DNA of 64,000 nucleotides from Permianibacter fluminis. GTDB taxonomy: Bacteria; Pseudomonadota; Gammaproteobacteria; Enterobacterales; Permianibacteraceae. The position numbers and the translations under genes were made by a program. Position 1 is the first letter of the stretch. Every line of letters starts with the position of its first letter. The stretch lies in NCBI RefSeq assembly GCF_013179735.1, contig NZ_JABMEG010000001.1:434001-498000 (forward strand). The letters are read 5' to 3'. Under the pieces are notes generated by a model, which worked only from the letters and a program-made list of their open reading frames with translations, searched no databases and had not been told where the DNA came from. Positions 63,360 to 64,000 of the stretch are shown here, one piece after another.

Positions 63360-64000
63360 CTACTCCGCTTGCGGGTTGCTACCGCGATGGCTGAATGCCA
63401 GACACTGCTTGTTTTGAATTCGGGTCAACGCCGGATGGTGCCAACGCAGCACTTCACCGGGAGCCAGCACCAACATGCCACCTGGCCGCAGATGCTCAAC
63501 CAATTGATTGAGCAAATCGCGCCGGCGCTCGGGCTGGAAATAAATCAGCAGGTTCTGGCAATAAATAATGTCGAATAACTGGTTCGGTGCGTGCCGCAGG
63601 TCGTGAACGTTGCCTTGGACAAAACAGGTGCGCTGGCGAACCGCCGGCATCACTTGGTAGTAGTCGTCACCAACGGCCTGAAAATAGCGCTCACGCTGCT
63701 CGTCGCTCAGACCGATCAAGCGGCGCAGGTGATAAATGCCTTCGCGCGCACTGGCCAGCGCGGGATAACTGATGTCGGTGCCGGTGACGCCGTAATAGAA
63801 CGGCCCGGTTTCGTCCTGCAACTCGTGCAGCGCCAGCGCCAGACTGTAGACCTCTTCCCCGGTCGAACAGCCGACACTCCAGGCCTGAATGCTGCGCTTT
63901 TGTTGCTCGCCATTCTGCTTGAGCAGATTGCGAACATAGCTGCGCACCAACTCGAACGATTCTTCGTGGCGGAAGAAACGGGTTTCATGCACGGTCAGCA
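63360..64000 (-). CDS. pilK: CheR/PilK methyltransferase, 5'-truncated by window edge
   Basis: At least 213 codons; the frame runs off the right end, since LTVHETRFFRHEESFE is an internal CheR sequence, so the GTG at 63992 is not its start. CheR blocks: VWSVGCSTGEEVYSLAL-type (AWSVGCSTGEEVYSLAL), FDIIYCQNLLIYFQPERR and LRPGGMLVLAPGEVL. Methylates pilus chemoreceptor glutamates with SAM. The C-terminal PilK-specific parts are not all visible. Confidence 0.9.
   Translation of the reverse strand, partial: LTVHETRFFRHEESFELVRSYVRNLLKQNGEQQKRSIQAWSVGCSTGEEVYSLALALHELQDETGPFYYGVTGTDISYPALASAREGIYHLRRLIGLSDEQRERYFQAVGDDYYQVMPAVRQRTCFVQGNVHDLRHAPNQLFDIIYCQNLLIYFQPERRRDLLNQLVEHLRPGGMLVLAPGEVLRWHHPALTRIQNKQCLAFSHRGSNPQAE

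Overview
The window comes from a GC-rich gammaproteobacterium that is not an enteric. The evidence is MutY followed by YggX, a Pil-Chp type chemosensory cluster (PilK/ChpA/ChpB/ChpC) as in twitching pseudomonads, a split-alpha transhydrogenase (PntAA/PntAB/PntB), an SAH riboswitch in front of ahcY, and a Mig-14/PIG-L/InaA surface cluster. The genus cannot be fixed from the sequence. Both ends cut a gene (mutY on the left, a cheR/pilK gene on the right).

Layout: 1-1335 is base-excision repair and iron protection (mutY, yggX) plus tRNA-Phe. 1512-5785 holds a sialidase-fold protein with a small membrane partner and a convergent LTA-synthase-type sulfatase. 6001-12927 carries the SAM-cycle genes metK and ahcY, separated by a 4-kb accessory block (glutaminase, DUF4440-like protein, GNAT, serine hydrolase, zinc-ribbon membrane protein). 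The last two genes of that block look lower in GC.

13099-27604 is the centrepiece: nine genes in two divergent operons. Leftward run a pentaheme cytochrome c, an outer-membrane barrel, a PP2C phosphatase and a double-FHA/beta-propeller membrane protein. Rightward run a tetraheme cytochrome with a long disordered linker, an FHA-membrane-ferredoxin-reductase-[2Fe-2S] fusion, a tandem cyclic-nucleotide-domain/four-[4Fe-4S] fusion, a membrane protein with two H-x13-H helices (di-heme b pattern), and a decaheme cytochrome with a nine-cysteine N-terminus. Together they spell a possible NAD(P)H-to-periplasm electron path with phospho-threonine and nucleotide sensing built into its components. I do not recognise it as a described system.

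27662-46443 is mostly housekeeping and surface biology: a SpoU methyltransferase, an S9 peptidase, bioA, a four-gene envelope-modification operon (Mig-14-like, PIG-L deacetylase, methyltransferase, InaA-like kinase), a solute-binding protein, PLD and DUF885 proteins, a dNTPase, an ECF sigma operon with a Nat-type ABC exporter, and a TAP-type hydrolase. 46566-47547 is a non-coding repeat island with covarying tandem hairpin units and a 720-bp inverted-repeat-bounded segment. 47618-53706 carries a secreted helical-repeat protein, the pnt operon (interrupted by a palindromic repeat), rsmE and cobB. 53766-64000 carries a small lipoprotein and the pilus chemosensory operon read leftward.

All calls come from reading the sequence and translations. 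No database search was run.
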